From: Symsagittifera roscoffensis
Lineage: Eukaryota > Xenacoelomorpha > Acoela > Convolutidae
Direction: 5' to 3'
Assembly (NCBI RefSeq): GCF_963678635.1
Contig: NC_087064.1
Coordinates: forward strand, 80,389,526 to 80,453,525
Length of the DNA: 64,000 bases
Under the pieces are notes generated by a model, which was not told the origin of the DNA, ran no database searches, and saw only the letters and a program-made list of their open reading frames with translations. This document shows, piece by piece, positions 43,989 to 56,000 of this stretch. Position numbers and translations under genes: made by a program. Every line of letters starts with the position of its first letter. Position 1 is the first letter of the stretch.

Positions 43989-46349
43989 TTGCCAACCTTA
44001 TCATGGAAGGTAAAATCACGCCAGCTTAAAGACTCCTTGAAGACAGATTGGAGGGCGGCGTACTCGAACCAACCTCTGAGGGGCGGCGTACTCGAACCAA
44101 CCAAAATTCAGAATGACAAGCACCCTAAAGTTTCATCTGTCAATTGGAGTGGTGTTCTAAGAGGACCGCTTGCAAAAGTTCATGATTTGATTTTCGGCTC
44201 CATTTCTAGTGAAGATGTTCGAACATCTGCTCAACTTAGACATTGTGGAGCAGGACCCTCCGGCCTGGACGCTCTGGGTATGCGGCGCATTCTTTGTTCC
44301 AAAGAAGTTAGGCCAGCCTCAAATGATCTTTGCTCAGCTCTTGCCCTGATATCCCGCAAACTCTGCAAGACACATACGGATCCGTCATCCGTTGAGGCCC
44401 TTCTTGCCAGTCGCCTTCTTGCCCTCGATAAATGTCCTGGTGTCCACCCAATCGGCATTGGGGAAGCTATGCGCCGCATCATTGGTAAGACTTTTTGCAG
44501 GAAGTTAAAAACTGTAATGGAGATGTCATCTGGCCACCTACAACTCGCTGCTGGTCATGTGAGTGGTATTGATGCCACTATTCGTTCTATGAGAAACTTC
44601 TTCAACGATTGTGACAGTGACGGAGTCCTTCTGGTAGACGCAGCAAATGCCTTTAACCTCCTTAACCGCAGAGTAGCTCTACATAACGTCCAGTACAGCT
44701 GCCCTTGTGTAAACAATTGCCCACAATTTTTACCGCGATGCGAACAGGCGTTTCATCTTTGGTGAAAAACTATCCGATGAAGAGGGAGCGACTCAGGGAG
44801 ACCCGTTTGCATGGTTTTCTATGGCCTCTCCATTACTCTGCTTATCTACTCTGTTCCTGTGAACAGTGGCAAGCATATCTGGTATCCGGATGACGCTGGA
44901 GGTGCTGGAAAACTGAGGCAACTAATACACCGGTGGGACTTTCTTTGTCAGATGGGACCGAGCTTAGTTTACTACCCGAATGCAGAGAAGACCATCTTAG
45001 TTGTCAAACCTGAACAGCTAAATGAAGCGAAACTTGTCTTTGAAGAAACTGGTGTTGTCATCACTGCCGAAGGTGCCAAAAATTTAGGCACACCACTTGG
45101 GTGCAAAAAGTATGAGAACCAGTTCTTGACCAACCGCGCTGAAAAAATTGGAAAACAACTTGAGAAACTGTCAGGAATTGCGTCGATACAACCTCAAGCA
45201 GCCTATGCTGGTTTCACTTTTGGATTCCGGAACAAGTGGAACTTTCTTGCCCGTACCGTGGACACTTTCAGTGATCATGTGCATTGCCTAGAGGAAACAA
45301 TCGAGAATCATTTTATCCGTGCTCTGTTGGGGCACACGTGTAATCCCAATCTTCGTGACATATTGAGGCTCCCATGCCGCCTGGGTGGACTTGACATTCA
45401 GAGCCCCGTGATCTTGTCCCCCGGTGAGCTAACGAGCTCTGTTATTCTGGCTACTTCTTTGATGATTCTCCTAAACGAACAGCAATCATCGTTAACGGTG
45501 GACACACGCCATGAGCAGGCAAAACGGAAGCATGTTCTTATGTAAAAGAAGCGAGAACGTTCAGATGAACAATTTCAGAAGATTTTATCGGTTTCCACTA
45601 GTTCCGAAAAACGAAAGATGGAGTTAACAGCCGAGAAAGGAGCTTTCAATTGGCTGAATAACCTTCCGATTGAAGAAAAGGGATAAGCACTCAATAAAGG
45701 TGACTTTCGTGATGCGTTGCCTACCTGTCAAGAACCTGCCGACCAATTGCGTTTGTGAACAGTCCTTCAATGTGGATTACACCATGATTTGTAAATCCGG
45801 AGGTTTTGTAGGGCAGCGACATGACGGGGTTAGAACTTTTTTCGCCCATACCCTGGATTCTGTTTGCCGAGGAGTTGGCATAGAGCCTCATTTGCAGCCT
45901 CTTAGCGGTGAAATTCTCCAACCGGGTACTGCGAACTCATCTAACGAAGCGCGTCTCGACATCGTCTGCGACAATTTCTGGGCAAGAAGCGTTAAGATTT
46001 ATTTATACGTCCTTGTATTTCATCCCAACGCACCAAGTTATATTGGAAAATCAGTCAAATCGTTATATTTTAACCATTAGAATGAAAAGAGGAGGTCATA
46101 TAAAGACAGAATGATTAATGTTGAACGTGAACCTTCACGCCCCTTGTGTTTTCAACGACTGGTGGCATGGGGAAAGAAGCGTCAAAGTTCGTGAAAAGGC
46201 TCGCTCAGAAGATATCCGACAAGAGTAATACGCCCTATTCCGATGCCACTAGTGAAATCCGGCTGAAGACGTCTTTCTCGCTCATACGACCCGCTATCAC
46301 CGGGTTGAGCGGAACCCGGAAGTGGGGAACCGACAACAGCCAAGACTAA
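43989..46349 (+). mobile_element. Unassigned reverse transcriptase family with C-terminal nuclease-like domain, longer copy
   Basis: Reading in pieces: 43989-44765 has CGAGPSGLDALGMRRILC, LDKCPGVHPIGIGEAMRRII and GVLLVDAANAFNLLNRR (motif A). After a frameshift comes EEGATQGDPFA (motif B), then a stop, then 44811-45545 with WYPDDAGGAG in place of the expected YADD. Next are ILVVKPEQLNEAK, PLGCKKYENQFL and LRLPCRLGGLDIQSP. Further on: AEKGAFNWLNNLPIEEKG, CVCEQSFNVDYTMICKSGGF, GQRHDGVRTFFAHTL, VGIEPHLQPLSGE, ARLDIVCDNFW and a last ORF at 46146-46349 with FSTTGGMGKEASKF. The Cys/His cluster, RHD and LDI resemble the restriction-like endonuclease of R2-type elements. The broken YPDD and several stops show it is dead. 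Similar proteins are, as far as I recall, common as uncharacterised ORFs in sponges and cnidarians. Confidence 0.75.
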
Positions 46350-47168
46350 AACTTCCATCACTTTGATAATATATTATTTTTCTTTTGTGAATTTACTTTG
46401 TATTTTTGAAGTCTTGATATGGAACACAGCAGCTTTGTTCCACGACTGGAACTCACTAGTAGTGGCTGTAACTTCGAGCGCTTACATCAACTTGTTCTAA
46501 TCGAGGCTGTATAAACAATGGGAAAACGGCATTGTTGATACAGCCTTTCTTGAATAACGATTTGGACGTTTACGGAAGGAGCTGATCGACAGAGGCTGAG
46601 AAGCCTATATATCAGAAAAATATCTGTGTAACTGTCTATAATAGATCTTATGCAACAATTTGATAAGATTTTCTTCGAATAATATGTTTGACAGTTTTCA
46701 TGGCTTGTGATCATTCTGTAATTATTAGTTAGATTTTTAAACCTGACGATGCACTTTAGGTGTGCGTTAAATTTAGCTCAATTTACATTTTCAACGCAAT
46801 CGATTGGCAGATATATAAGATGTAATAAGGAAAAGTAAAAATGAGCTTCGAATTCGTCAACAAAATTCGGTTAACGTCTCGAATGCGATTTAATTAAAGC
46901 AAATTGCCTTTAGAAATTGGTAAACAAAACTCAAAGTTTGGCGTTGAACACATTCGTTGTATAAAAATGGAAAATGCCATTGTATTCTGTAGGCTTTTTG
47001 GTGTATTTCTGAACTTTTGTAGTTGCAATAAATTTCGTTGTTTTCTTTTATGGGAAGCAATTTTGACGTTAAACAATCTGCTTAAAGCTCCGTAGGCGCA
47101 AGTCCTGCGCTAGTTGAATTTAAAAGAAATTTTTGTTTCAGGTTTATATCTGTATTTGAGACTCTTAA
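46350..47168. other. Interval upstream of MED23
   Basis: No ORF of note. Contains TATAAAAA at 46970, a possible promoter element, and the acceptor near 47141 (TTTTTGTTTCAG) just before the MED23 start. Confidence 0.5.
47130..47141 (+). other. Splice acceptor 27 nt before the MED23 start codon
   Basis: TTTTTGTTTCAG ends at 47141 and the ATG is at 47169. No in-window donor is obvious, so a leader intron or a spliced leader is likely. Confidence 0.55.
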
Positions 47169-50100
47169 ATGGATGCAGCTATTGAAAATTGCAGTATTTT
47201 ACTTCAAAAGTTGGAGTTGTTGACCGAAACGGAAAATGTTTTCGAAGACATCGCGCAATTAGACTCGGATTATTATGCCTCTAGGAATGGATCCCTGTTG
47301 TTGGAGTTCGAGGATGTTGTCTGTGTCAAAGATGAGCGACTACTTGAATCAACACTTCAGTGCTTGAAGTTCATATACGAGGATATGTTATCGAGTGAAT
47401 GCACTTCTGCTAAAAGGAAACTTCTTTTCGAAATTCTTACCAGCATCTTTAAAAACCAAGGAAATGATACTTTAATAACTTCATTCGACTTTTATCTCTT
47501 TGATCTTATTAGAAGATGCATGGCAAACGCAAATTTGAAAGAGGCAGTTGTGGACACAATGAACTGGATTGAAGATTTATTGTCTCTCTGCACTTATAAA
47601 AACTGTCAAGTTTTGCTTAGTAATTTCTTCCAGTTAATTGAACATTTTCCAAATACAACAACAACAACAGGAAAAGTATCGAGAACGGTTCTGAGAATTT
47701 TGCAAAAACTGCTTTCTAGAAACGACCCATTGATGCCATCCTACCAGATCTATCGGTATATTTACGCAATTTTTGAGTCTGTCAAGCGAAATGATGAATC
47801 TGAGTTGGAGAAAAAGTCAATGTTCTGGTCAGTAATTTGGAATTTTTACTCCAATTTTAGGAAATTGTCTCAAATTTTGTCAATACGTGGAAGAAGGTAC
47901 TTGTACCCCATCATCCAGCATTCACAGTGCATAAACAATAGGACCAATTTCTGCTCTTTTACACCCCAGCACTACAAAGTAGACCCGGGAAGTCTCATCA
48001 TAAAAATGGTTTGTATGTTTTTGGTTGTTTATACTGTGTTTGTATTTTTTGAACTGCCTTAGGCGCGGCCAGGCGTCTTACACATTGCAGGCAGATGTTT
48101 GTTATTACTTCAATACGGATCTTTTCAAATAATTTGAAATACATACGTGTATTGTAAAAGTTGAGAAAATGAAAATTATGGAAATATTTGAATTTGGTTT
48201 TTAAGAACGTAGTGAAGACTCTGTTATAGGTCGTTATGATATATTTTGTTTTTTTTTCCACAAAAAGTCCTAAAATTTTCACGCTAAAATTTGATTTTTT
48301 GCAGTTAGTTTCTTGTTCCGACCATGTGAAAAAGAAATGGGCAGGAACTTGGTATTCATGTGTGGTTTAATTTTTTTCTTTTTGTTTTCCTTGCAAAATC
48401 ACGAATAATGCGAGCGAGGAGGCTGGCAATAGCATATATTTGCTAAATTTGGCCATGAAAACTTAGTTTTTCTCAGATTGTTTTTGGAGTTTTTCTAGCG
48501 CCATTTAGAAATTAAAAACCTCAAAATTCCAAAAATTTTCTGCAAAAAAAATTTGAAAAAAATTAATTTTTTTTTATATTCGTTTGTTTTCTTAGTAATT
48601 TTTCTACAATTTTTGCTTATTTTACTATGGCTGTCGATTATTCCTAATTTTTTTAAATCTAAAATTGTGCTGCGGTTTGAAATTTGTTGATCTAAAATCA
48701 CCATAGAATAGGCAAAATTCAACGAAGGCGGCAATGGCGCGCAAAAACGACTTTCGAGAGTGGAATTTTAGGCGGAAAAAACTAGTCCGTCAATTTTGTT
48801 TTTTCGATTTCCTTGCGTTCATTGACACTTTTCCAACTGTCTGTTGGCTTTTTCTTTGAAAATATGAAATGGTCTGTGCTAATTGCTCAGCATTCGGTTA
48901 TGGTAGTTATGCGCAAGTAATACTTGTGTTATAGTGTGAGTCCATTTTTATGCCGCTTCTTCTCTGTGCCAAATACTTTCCTTTGCTTTTTAAATTTTAA
49001 AATAGTTCAGTACAATAAAAATTTCAGTACAGTAGTCGTGCGGTTGTATGCATTCATCAAATGCTCTCTTTTGCAGTCAGAATCAGCCATGTGTTTGGAT
49101 CCAGATCTAAGTGAGCCCCGTTACGATCTGATTGTGAACTGTCTCCTGCAGCCATACTGCGTGCACATTCTGGAGCGAGCTCTGCTTCGACCCGAGACAC
49201 CAGCTCAAAGTGAAGACAAATCATTGTCCAGTAGTGACACAGTTTCAACTCCAAACCTGTTGGCTCCTAAAACTCCGACAAATGGTTTGCAGCAGGTATT
49301 GACGGAGTTGATTGAGAAGATGATTTTGGATAGTGATGTTACTTCACAGCACTGGGACAATTTGATTACAAATATCCAGTTACTAATTCTGAAGAATCAG
49401 GCGATCAAAGTTCCGATTTTCATGAATGCTGTAATAACTGCGTTGAAAAGAAACCACCCGAAGTGGAAACTTGGCGACCATGCTCGTAAATTGTATTTTC
49501 TTCTCGTCTCGTTTTTGTCCATCATTACTCTAAACCAGACTATCCAGGTTACTGACGAAACACTTAACCAGCTTGTAGAAATAGACCAAGCGTTGGCATC
49601 AAACCACCAAATGAGTTGCTTCGACCTGGAAACAGCTAATGTGGAAGAAATGTCCAGGCTGATTCTCTGGTTCACGATTAAAACTCAGACCCAGAAACTG
49701 AAATACAGCGACGTGGACTTCCCACGAGAACTTCAAATTTCGCAAGCTGAAGTTCAAAATACATTACAGAAGATTGACAAAGACACCAAAATTTCACTGT
49801 ATGTGAAATTGTTAAATTTTTCGAGCTCAATGGAAGCCTCCACAAATCAGTTGCAAAAGAAGTTGGTTTCAGAAATACTCAACTCTCCAACGCAGACACC
49901 GGTTAAATTAATCGGGAATCTTCTAGCTGCTGGGGAACTGAGCCCTCTAGACTTCAAATCAATACTGAATCTAACAATGTCCCTCAAAATTGTCCTGTTC
50001 CAGCAAATTACAACGCACTGGAAGCAATTAATGCCCCAGTTGGAAAAGGCAGGAGTTGCTGGAAATATAAACGTGCTGTTTCCATCTCCGGCGCTAGTCG

Positions 50101-52430
50101 AGACTTATGGGCGTCTGTATATGGACACCTTTTTCGAGACATTCTACCAAGCGACCATTTCAATCGATTCGGTGATCCAAGGTGCAATACAGCAAGCGTG
50201 TTATAGGACATTTTTAGTTTGTGCAGAGATATTTGTCCTGTTTTTACCAAGATTAAATATGGCCTACTTCTACACGTTTTGCTCTCATTGTATAAACCTT
50301 TCAAACTATAAGCATCGACTTAAATACTTGGAAAGCTCCCAGTTTTACTTTTCACTGGAAAACATTTGCATCCAAATGATGTCTTCTTTCGGCGTGAAAA
50401 ACTTTATAGCTCTTGCTGAAAAATATAATACTACAAATATGATAATTCACATGGTTTCGCCTGATAATGAAGACTACAATAAACTTTTCATGTTGAATAT
50501 CGCACGCTGCATGCATATATCAGGAGTTGACTGCTTCGACAAAATGTTCAAAACGTTCTTTGAAATTATCCAGGGGAAAACACCGCATATGTTATCACAT
50601 CATATGCTGCATAATATGCCTACACAGTTAATTACACTGTACCAAAGTCAACCTTTTTTTCAAGTAGAAGTTAATCAAAAGTTGAAACAAGAAGTCGAAA
50701 ATGAATATCACAATTTTCTGAAGCTGCTGACCCGGCCTAGTAATGAGGTTGTGAATTATATTTTGCAATTGAAAGGTCAATACTTTCTCTGTTTTTTCTG
50801 GAAATTATTGTTGTCTGAAGATGAAACGTTCAAACCGCCCCCGCTTGTCTGCGCTACAATTCTGGAACAAATTGGACCGAGAAATCTGACGAAACACATC
50901 CAGACATTCTGTGATTTTGTCAACTATGAGATGTTGACAAACGGGGCGAAAGGAATGGGTTCGAAGTTTGTAGACGTAATAAATAAGATGATCTGGGATT
51001 ATAATGTAATGACCACGGATAGGTTTGTTTTCGCGATGCTATTGCGGCCATTTGGCCAAAAGGAAGATCAAGTATCTCTATTCTCGATTCATTTGTTACT
51101 GCAAAATAGCCACGAGTTGAAAGAACGAATAATTTATTATTGCGATTTAGTTGACAAAAATGATCTGCGAGATCCAGAAACAAAAGGTGGAGTTTTTGCA
51201 AATTGGCAACTTCCTTACAACCAAAAATATGAGGAAAATTTTCATTTTGAGGGAATATATAAAGAACACAACGCGCAACCTCAGAACAGGTTTTTCTTCC
51301 CCACGTACTTCAGCAACTTGTGCGTTAGGTTCGTTCCAATTTTCGATTTGGTGTTGACAAGATTCCTTGAAATTCCACTTTTGTTCAAACATTTATCGAC
51401 ACTTTTGACAAGCTACGGACGTATTTTTAGGTTACATAAACAGCCTATAACGTTTCTATACAAAACGGTTGCGTATTACAAAAAAGTGATCGAAACAGAA
51501 GGAGCGCGGCTTCTTGTGATGACAGTTGTTGATGCGTTCAAAAACTCCAAACCGCCTGAATGGTTGGTGTCGCACGAATTCCTAGAAAACGCAGGAACTT
51601 GCGACAGTTTCAAAAACTGGAACCCCGCTACCTCTTATTTGAACTCTCTTATCGAGAAACTGACGCGCGGAGTTTTTATGGCTGCTAAATGCGAACCCTT
51701 TTGCAGATTTAATTGGGAAACCGAAGAGTTTACTAGTGTAGCTAGTCATCTTCTGTGCTCAGTTTGTCTCGAGATTCTTTGCTTACCAAATATGACCCCA
51801 CAGACAGTTGTGGATCACCTTTTTCATTTAGCAATCGCCATCGAGTCAGATATGTTTAACAAGTTCCAGCGACTAAACAGTGTGTCACTTATACTCAACC
51901 ATTTGCCCCCTATTTACTATAGCTGTATCGAGACTTCGATTTTGATTACTATGAGCAGTGATGAAATACGTTTGATGTCTCCGTTAGCGGCGCTTGAAGT
52001 TTCTAACGTGAAAAACGCAAAAGAAAGTAGCGAGGTCAGCGCCACCGTTTTGAAAGCGCAGTATCTGTATTACCACGCAAACATTTCGCATCTCAATCTT
52101 GCTAGACAGTTTCTCACCGAAAAGTTGAAACCATTAGTAAAAACAGAAGCACAGTTGATTGTGTTTTGTCATTTGCTCTCTCCATTTTTTCTTATTTATT
52201 CAGATAATAAACATGTCTTGAAGACTTTATACGCTGATGTAATTGAGTTGCTACCGGTAGTGGCGGAGAATTTGCCCAAGAGTACGCCGAGTTTGATTTG
52301 CGAGGACTTGTTTGTGGATCTTCTTTATTTTGGAAAGTACACATCGATAGGAGACGACTTGAAGCCCCTAGTGGACAAAGCAGCCCTAACTGCAGGACCT
52401 CTTATGACCAACAAAATGAAGTTCTTCTGA
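47169..52430 (+). CDS. MED23: Mediator complex subunit 23, two coding exons
   Basis: Coding exons 47169-48008 and 49077-52430, joined in phase 0, give 1397 residues (human MED23 has 1368). The first exon ends ATG|GTTTGT; the second starts after CTCTCTTTTGCAG. Exon 1 matches the N-terminal repeats only weakly, ending with ISICGRRYLYP-like SIRGRRYLYPIIQHS. Exon 2 carries the clear family matches: PALVETYGRLYMDTFFETF, YFLCFFWKLLLSEDE, LEQIGPRNLTKHIQTFCDF, PTYFSNLCVRFVPIFDLV and LKPLVKTEAQLIVFCHLL. MED23 is an all-helical tail subunit that links activators to RNA polymerase II, in the nucleus. The first 50 codons of the 48924 ORF are intron and should not be translated. AATAAA at 52539 is the likely poly(A) signal. 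The protein is more diverged than is usual for animals. Confidence 0.9.
48200..48849 (+). mobile_element. MITE, GAGTCATGAACG family, copy A
   Basis: Left end AAGAACGTAGTGAAGACTCT followed by GTTATAGGTCG; right end CCTTGCGTTCATTGACACTT then TTCCAACTGTCTGTTGGCT. The ends are inverted copies of each other in the AGAGTCATGAACGCA core. Larger than copies B and D because another repeat lies inside it. Confidence 0.7.
48305..48600 (+). repeat. Dispersed repeat, TTTTTGTTCCGAC family, copy nested in the MITE
   Basis: TTTCTTGTTCCGACCATGTG, GGAACTTGGTATTCATGTG, CTTGCAAAATCACG and TTTTTCTAGCGCCATTTAG follow the same order as at 2836-3060. Confidence 0.65.
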
Positions 52431-52538
52431 ATCTGAAAGCCATAATTATCACTAATTTAATTAGTTTTTCTGAAAAAGGTTTGAATTATGTGATTGAAAC
52501 TGAAATTTATCGTCTACTTTGCGTTGATACATTGATTA

Positions 52539-52544
52539 ATAAAT
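52539..52544 (+). terminator. MED23 poly(A) signal
   Basis: AATAAA 109 bases after the MED23 stop codon, followed by T-rich DNA. Confidence 0.65.
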
Positions 52545-52701
52545 ATTATGTTTTAGTGTTATTTCGGCTTTTCTAACTGGCGCGTAACTTTTTTCGGCAC
52601 AGTTTGAGTACTAAATCTAAAGAAAATATTAGCATGCATGTTAACGTTCGACAATAAACTGGAAAATTGGTTTTGGCCTCAATTTCAACGATCACGGTTG
52701 T

Positions 52702-53059
52702 TTAGAGTCATGAACGTAGTGAAGACACTATAACTCATGTTGTTTTCATTAACGTTTCGTTTCTTTTTAAGTCAGTTCATTTCCTTTGATGAAAGGAATG
52801 CAAACTCCGCTATCGACCAGCGAAAATGTAAAGGTCAGGAAAAACGTGAACGACTTCTAGTTTCGAAAGAGGATTTTAATTTTCAGAAAAAAACTCCTAT
52901 TGATCCTGTTTTCTCAAATTGGGTTAATTTTATCAGAAAATTGTCAATCAATGATTGTTCTTGGAATTCAAAGAGCTTTAAGGCCATTTTTTTTGAAATT
53001 TGAAGTCAGTATTTTAATGTTTCCTTGCGTTCATGACTCTTTTTCAACTGTCTGCTGTC
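52702..53059 (+). mobile_element. MITE, GAGTCATGAACG family, copy B, between MED23 and La
   Basis: Left end TTAGAGTCATGAACGTAGTG, right end TTGCGTTCATGACTCTTTTT then CAACTGTCTGCTGTC. The body matches copy D: GTCAGTTCATTTC, CTATCGACCAGCGAAAATGT, AAAGGTC, TAGTTTCGAAAG. The right end runs into the La acceptor (CTGTCTTTTTCAG at 53055-53067), so the element seems to supply the pyrimidine tract. Confidence 0.8.
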
Positions 53060-53078
53060 TTTTTCAGATTTTGTTGAA

Positions 53079-56000
53079 ATGGTTGAATCTACTGAGAATG
53101 GATCGGCAACTGCGCCCGAAGTGCACTCGACTACTGGCGATGAAGGCGAGAAGATAGATGCTAAGACCGTACCTGAAGATACCACAACACAGACTGTTGA
53201 AGCGACTCCAGACAGTGCGAACGGCGGCACAGTACCGGCCAACGGTGACGCCCCGCCTGCCAGTAAAGAATTGCCGACAGGCGTTGAGCTGTCAATCATC
53301 AGACAGATTGAGTACTATTTTGGAGACATCAATTTGCCCAGAGACAATTTTCTGAAGGAACAAATACAGATAGTTAGTTTTTTTTTAATGACAGACCGAA
53401 ACCGTATTAGTTGGAACGTTCTTAAGTAGATGTATGTACACAAATACAGTTGCTTGAGAAATATTTTTTTCCCTTTTTTGTATTTGTTATTTTTCTACCC
53501 GCTTCAACAGCTTACCTTGAATTTAACTGATTTATCGGGCAAATATAATTATAGCTGTTTTTATATAGAACATTCATCTTTTTGGAGCACTGAATGAAGG
53601 GAACCTTAATTTGCGGTTTGAAATCGTTGTTTCCTGTTTAGGACAATGGCTGGGTCTCCTTACAAACCATGATGACTTTTAACCGGCTAGCTAAACTGAC
53701 GACAGACACAAACGTTGTAGCCACTGCCTTGAGAAAAGCTGATGGTGGTCTCATAGAGGTTTCTGAAGACGGGACAAAAATACGAAGAAATCCTGACAAA
53801 ACCCTGAAGGTTGTCAACTACAAAGACCTTAGTGCCCGAACACTTTACATAAAAGGCTTCCCTCTTGAACTGAAGGTCGACGAGGTACTGACTTTCTTCG
53901 AGAACTCGCCTCTAGAATATGATAATGTTTTCTACCGTCGAGAGAGAGCGGGAAAAACGAAAGGACAGTTCAAAGGGTCAGTTTACATGACATTCAAAAA
54001 TGACAGAGATGCAATGGATTTTTTGTCGAAAGTGAAGAACGGTGAGAAGTTTATGTACAAGGATATTGAACTGGAAGTTTGCTCTAAAGAAGAACATATT
54101 GCACGCAAGAATGCTGAAAGGTCAAAAAACAAACATCACAAAAAGGAGCAGGAAAAACCAAAAGGTGAGTAATTGCCATTCCCATCTTGTAAGGTTTTCT
54201 TTTGCTGTTATATCTGGTTAAAGTTGAACGAATATTGGGTGAAAAACAAAGAGAGAAGAAAGTAAAAAATACTCGATGTTATCAACCAAAATTGATACTA
54301 CTATCAATTTTGGTTGATATCTCCAAAGGCCTGATGAAATGAACTGTGTATTGCTCTTAGAGTTTCCAGTGGCAAAAGACAACCACATCGGTAAAAGTAG
54401 AAATTCAGCGCCACCTTCTCGGCAATGGCGCTTGCGCGGGGGGTAAGGCGAGTCTGGCTTTCAAGACTGGGTCTTGTAAGAGGAACTCCGGCGAGCAAAA
54501 AAAAATGAATAGTCTAAAACTGCTGAGGGGATGCGGAGGGGCCTGATGATAAAGAATACGACGAGATATTTAAAGTAGTCCGTTTTTATTTTTTTTTCGA
54601 ATAAGTGAGAAGAATAATTAATAGAGATCATCTATGATAAAGGTCGAGAAAAGGTTGAAGGGAGAAAAAAGATGTTGGAGATTTTTAAGAAAAGCTTTGT
54701 TCATGTATTGTGGGCTAATATAGTTTTTGGTAATCCCTTAACCTATTTGAGCTTTTGGTTGATCTTTCATTTCCCAAACCTTTCAATGGTTCGCTGTGCA
54801 CTCAGGTTACGCTGTTCAGATTTTGATTCGACGTCATCTTGTTTCTCTAGCTTCGTTTTAGTAGTGCCCAAGCCTGTTTGGAAAGGAGGTTTCGTTCAAT
54901 TTGACTTATCGTTTGCGTTTTTGCTCAATTCTTATGATTAGACATCGGTGCAATCTACCGATCATCGAATGTATCAATTTTGACTTGTTTGTCTCTCTAA
55001 CTCTAGATATCAATCGTTCTCTATAGCCAGTTTGTCTGATTTTTTTAAATAATATTTTTAGGAATGATAATTTGCTATATTTGGTGAGCTTCTGTTTATC
55101 TTGAAAGTTAATGAAGTGAATATTTGAAGAAGTGATGCTCTATAACGGCCAATGTAATGAGAGGTAGCGAGTTTGCTTCGAGAACAAGGTAGATTTAGCG
55201 ATGAAGGTCTGCTAGTTGTATGAGCGAGTTAATTAATGGCGATGAATTTTTTTATAGAATTCTGCAACAATTATGAAAAGACGTGGTTGTAGGCAAGGTT
55301 TTGAACGGTAGCATGAGGTCAGTTGAAACCGCAACATTATAAATAGCTTGTTTCAAAATTTTCTAACTACAAGCAAAGATTAGGATGTTAACTTTATTGA
55401 ACGGTAGTTGTTGACCAAGTGAAATCACAACAAAACAGTAAGCTTCTTTCTGTTAGTTTGTCGAACAGGATTTCGTTGTATGAATTTGACCGCAGCGCAT
55501 CAGTATTTGTGGAACCTCATTTGTTTTGCTAGCGTTTTGGTATCGTCTGATAATTATTTTTGTTTCAATATATTTGCTAGGGTTTTTTCCGTTTATGTTG
55601 GAAATATCAGTTGCCGAAGTTTAGGCAGTTAACTGGATTGCAATGATAGTCATTGCTCATCAGTTTTGTTAAGAATTTTGTTTTGTTACTGTTCAATTTT
55701 TTTTTCAAATTACATAAATTGAATGTTTCATGAGCACTTTTTGAGACGGAGCGCCAATAAAATAATAGCAACTGAAGAGTTATGCTGGATTTTGATAGCT
55801 ATTGCTCAAAAAAAATCGGAAAAGTAACTTAAAATTAAAAAAAAATCAGTGATAGAAGAAAAAGAAATCAATTTTTTAGTCGAGATAGCATGTTTGTCTA
55901 GAATTGCTATAAGATTTTTCTATTCATGAAAATGTATGGGATTGTGTTTTCGTTTAATTTTTTTTGAGACGCTTCGCAATTTTTTTTACATAAAAAAAGT

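Larger units (their letters stand above)
48009..49076 (+). other. MED23 intron carrying MITE copy A and a nested repeat
   Basis: 1068 bases, GTTTGT to TTTTGCAG. It holds a MITE (48200-48849) within which a copy of the TTTTTGTTCCGAC repeat is nested (48305-48600). Confidence 0.8.

Noticed and set aside
48924-49076. N-terminal 51 codons of the 48924 ORF as part of MED23
   Set aside because: They lie before the acceptor CTCTCTTTTGCAG and are Phe/Leu-rich intron sequence; homology begins just after it.
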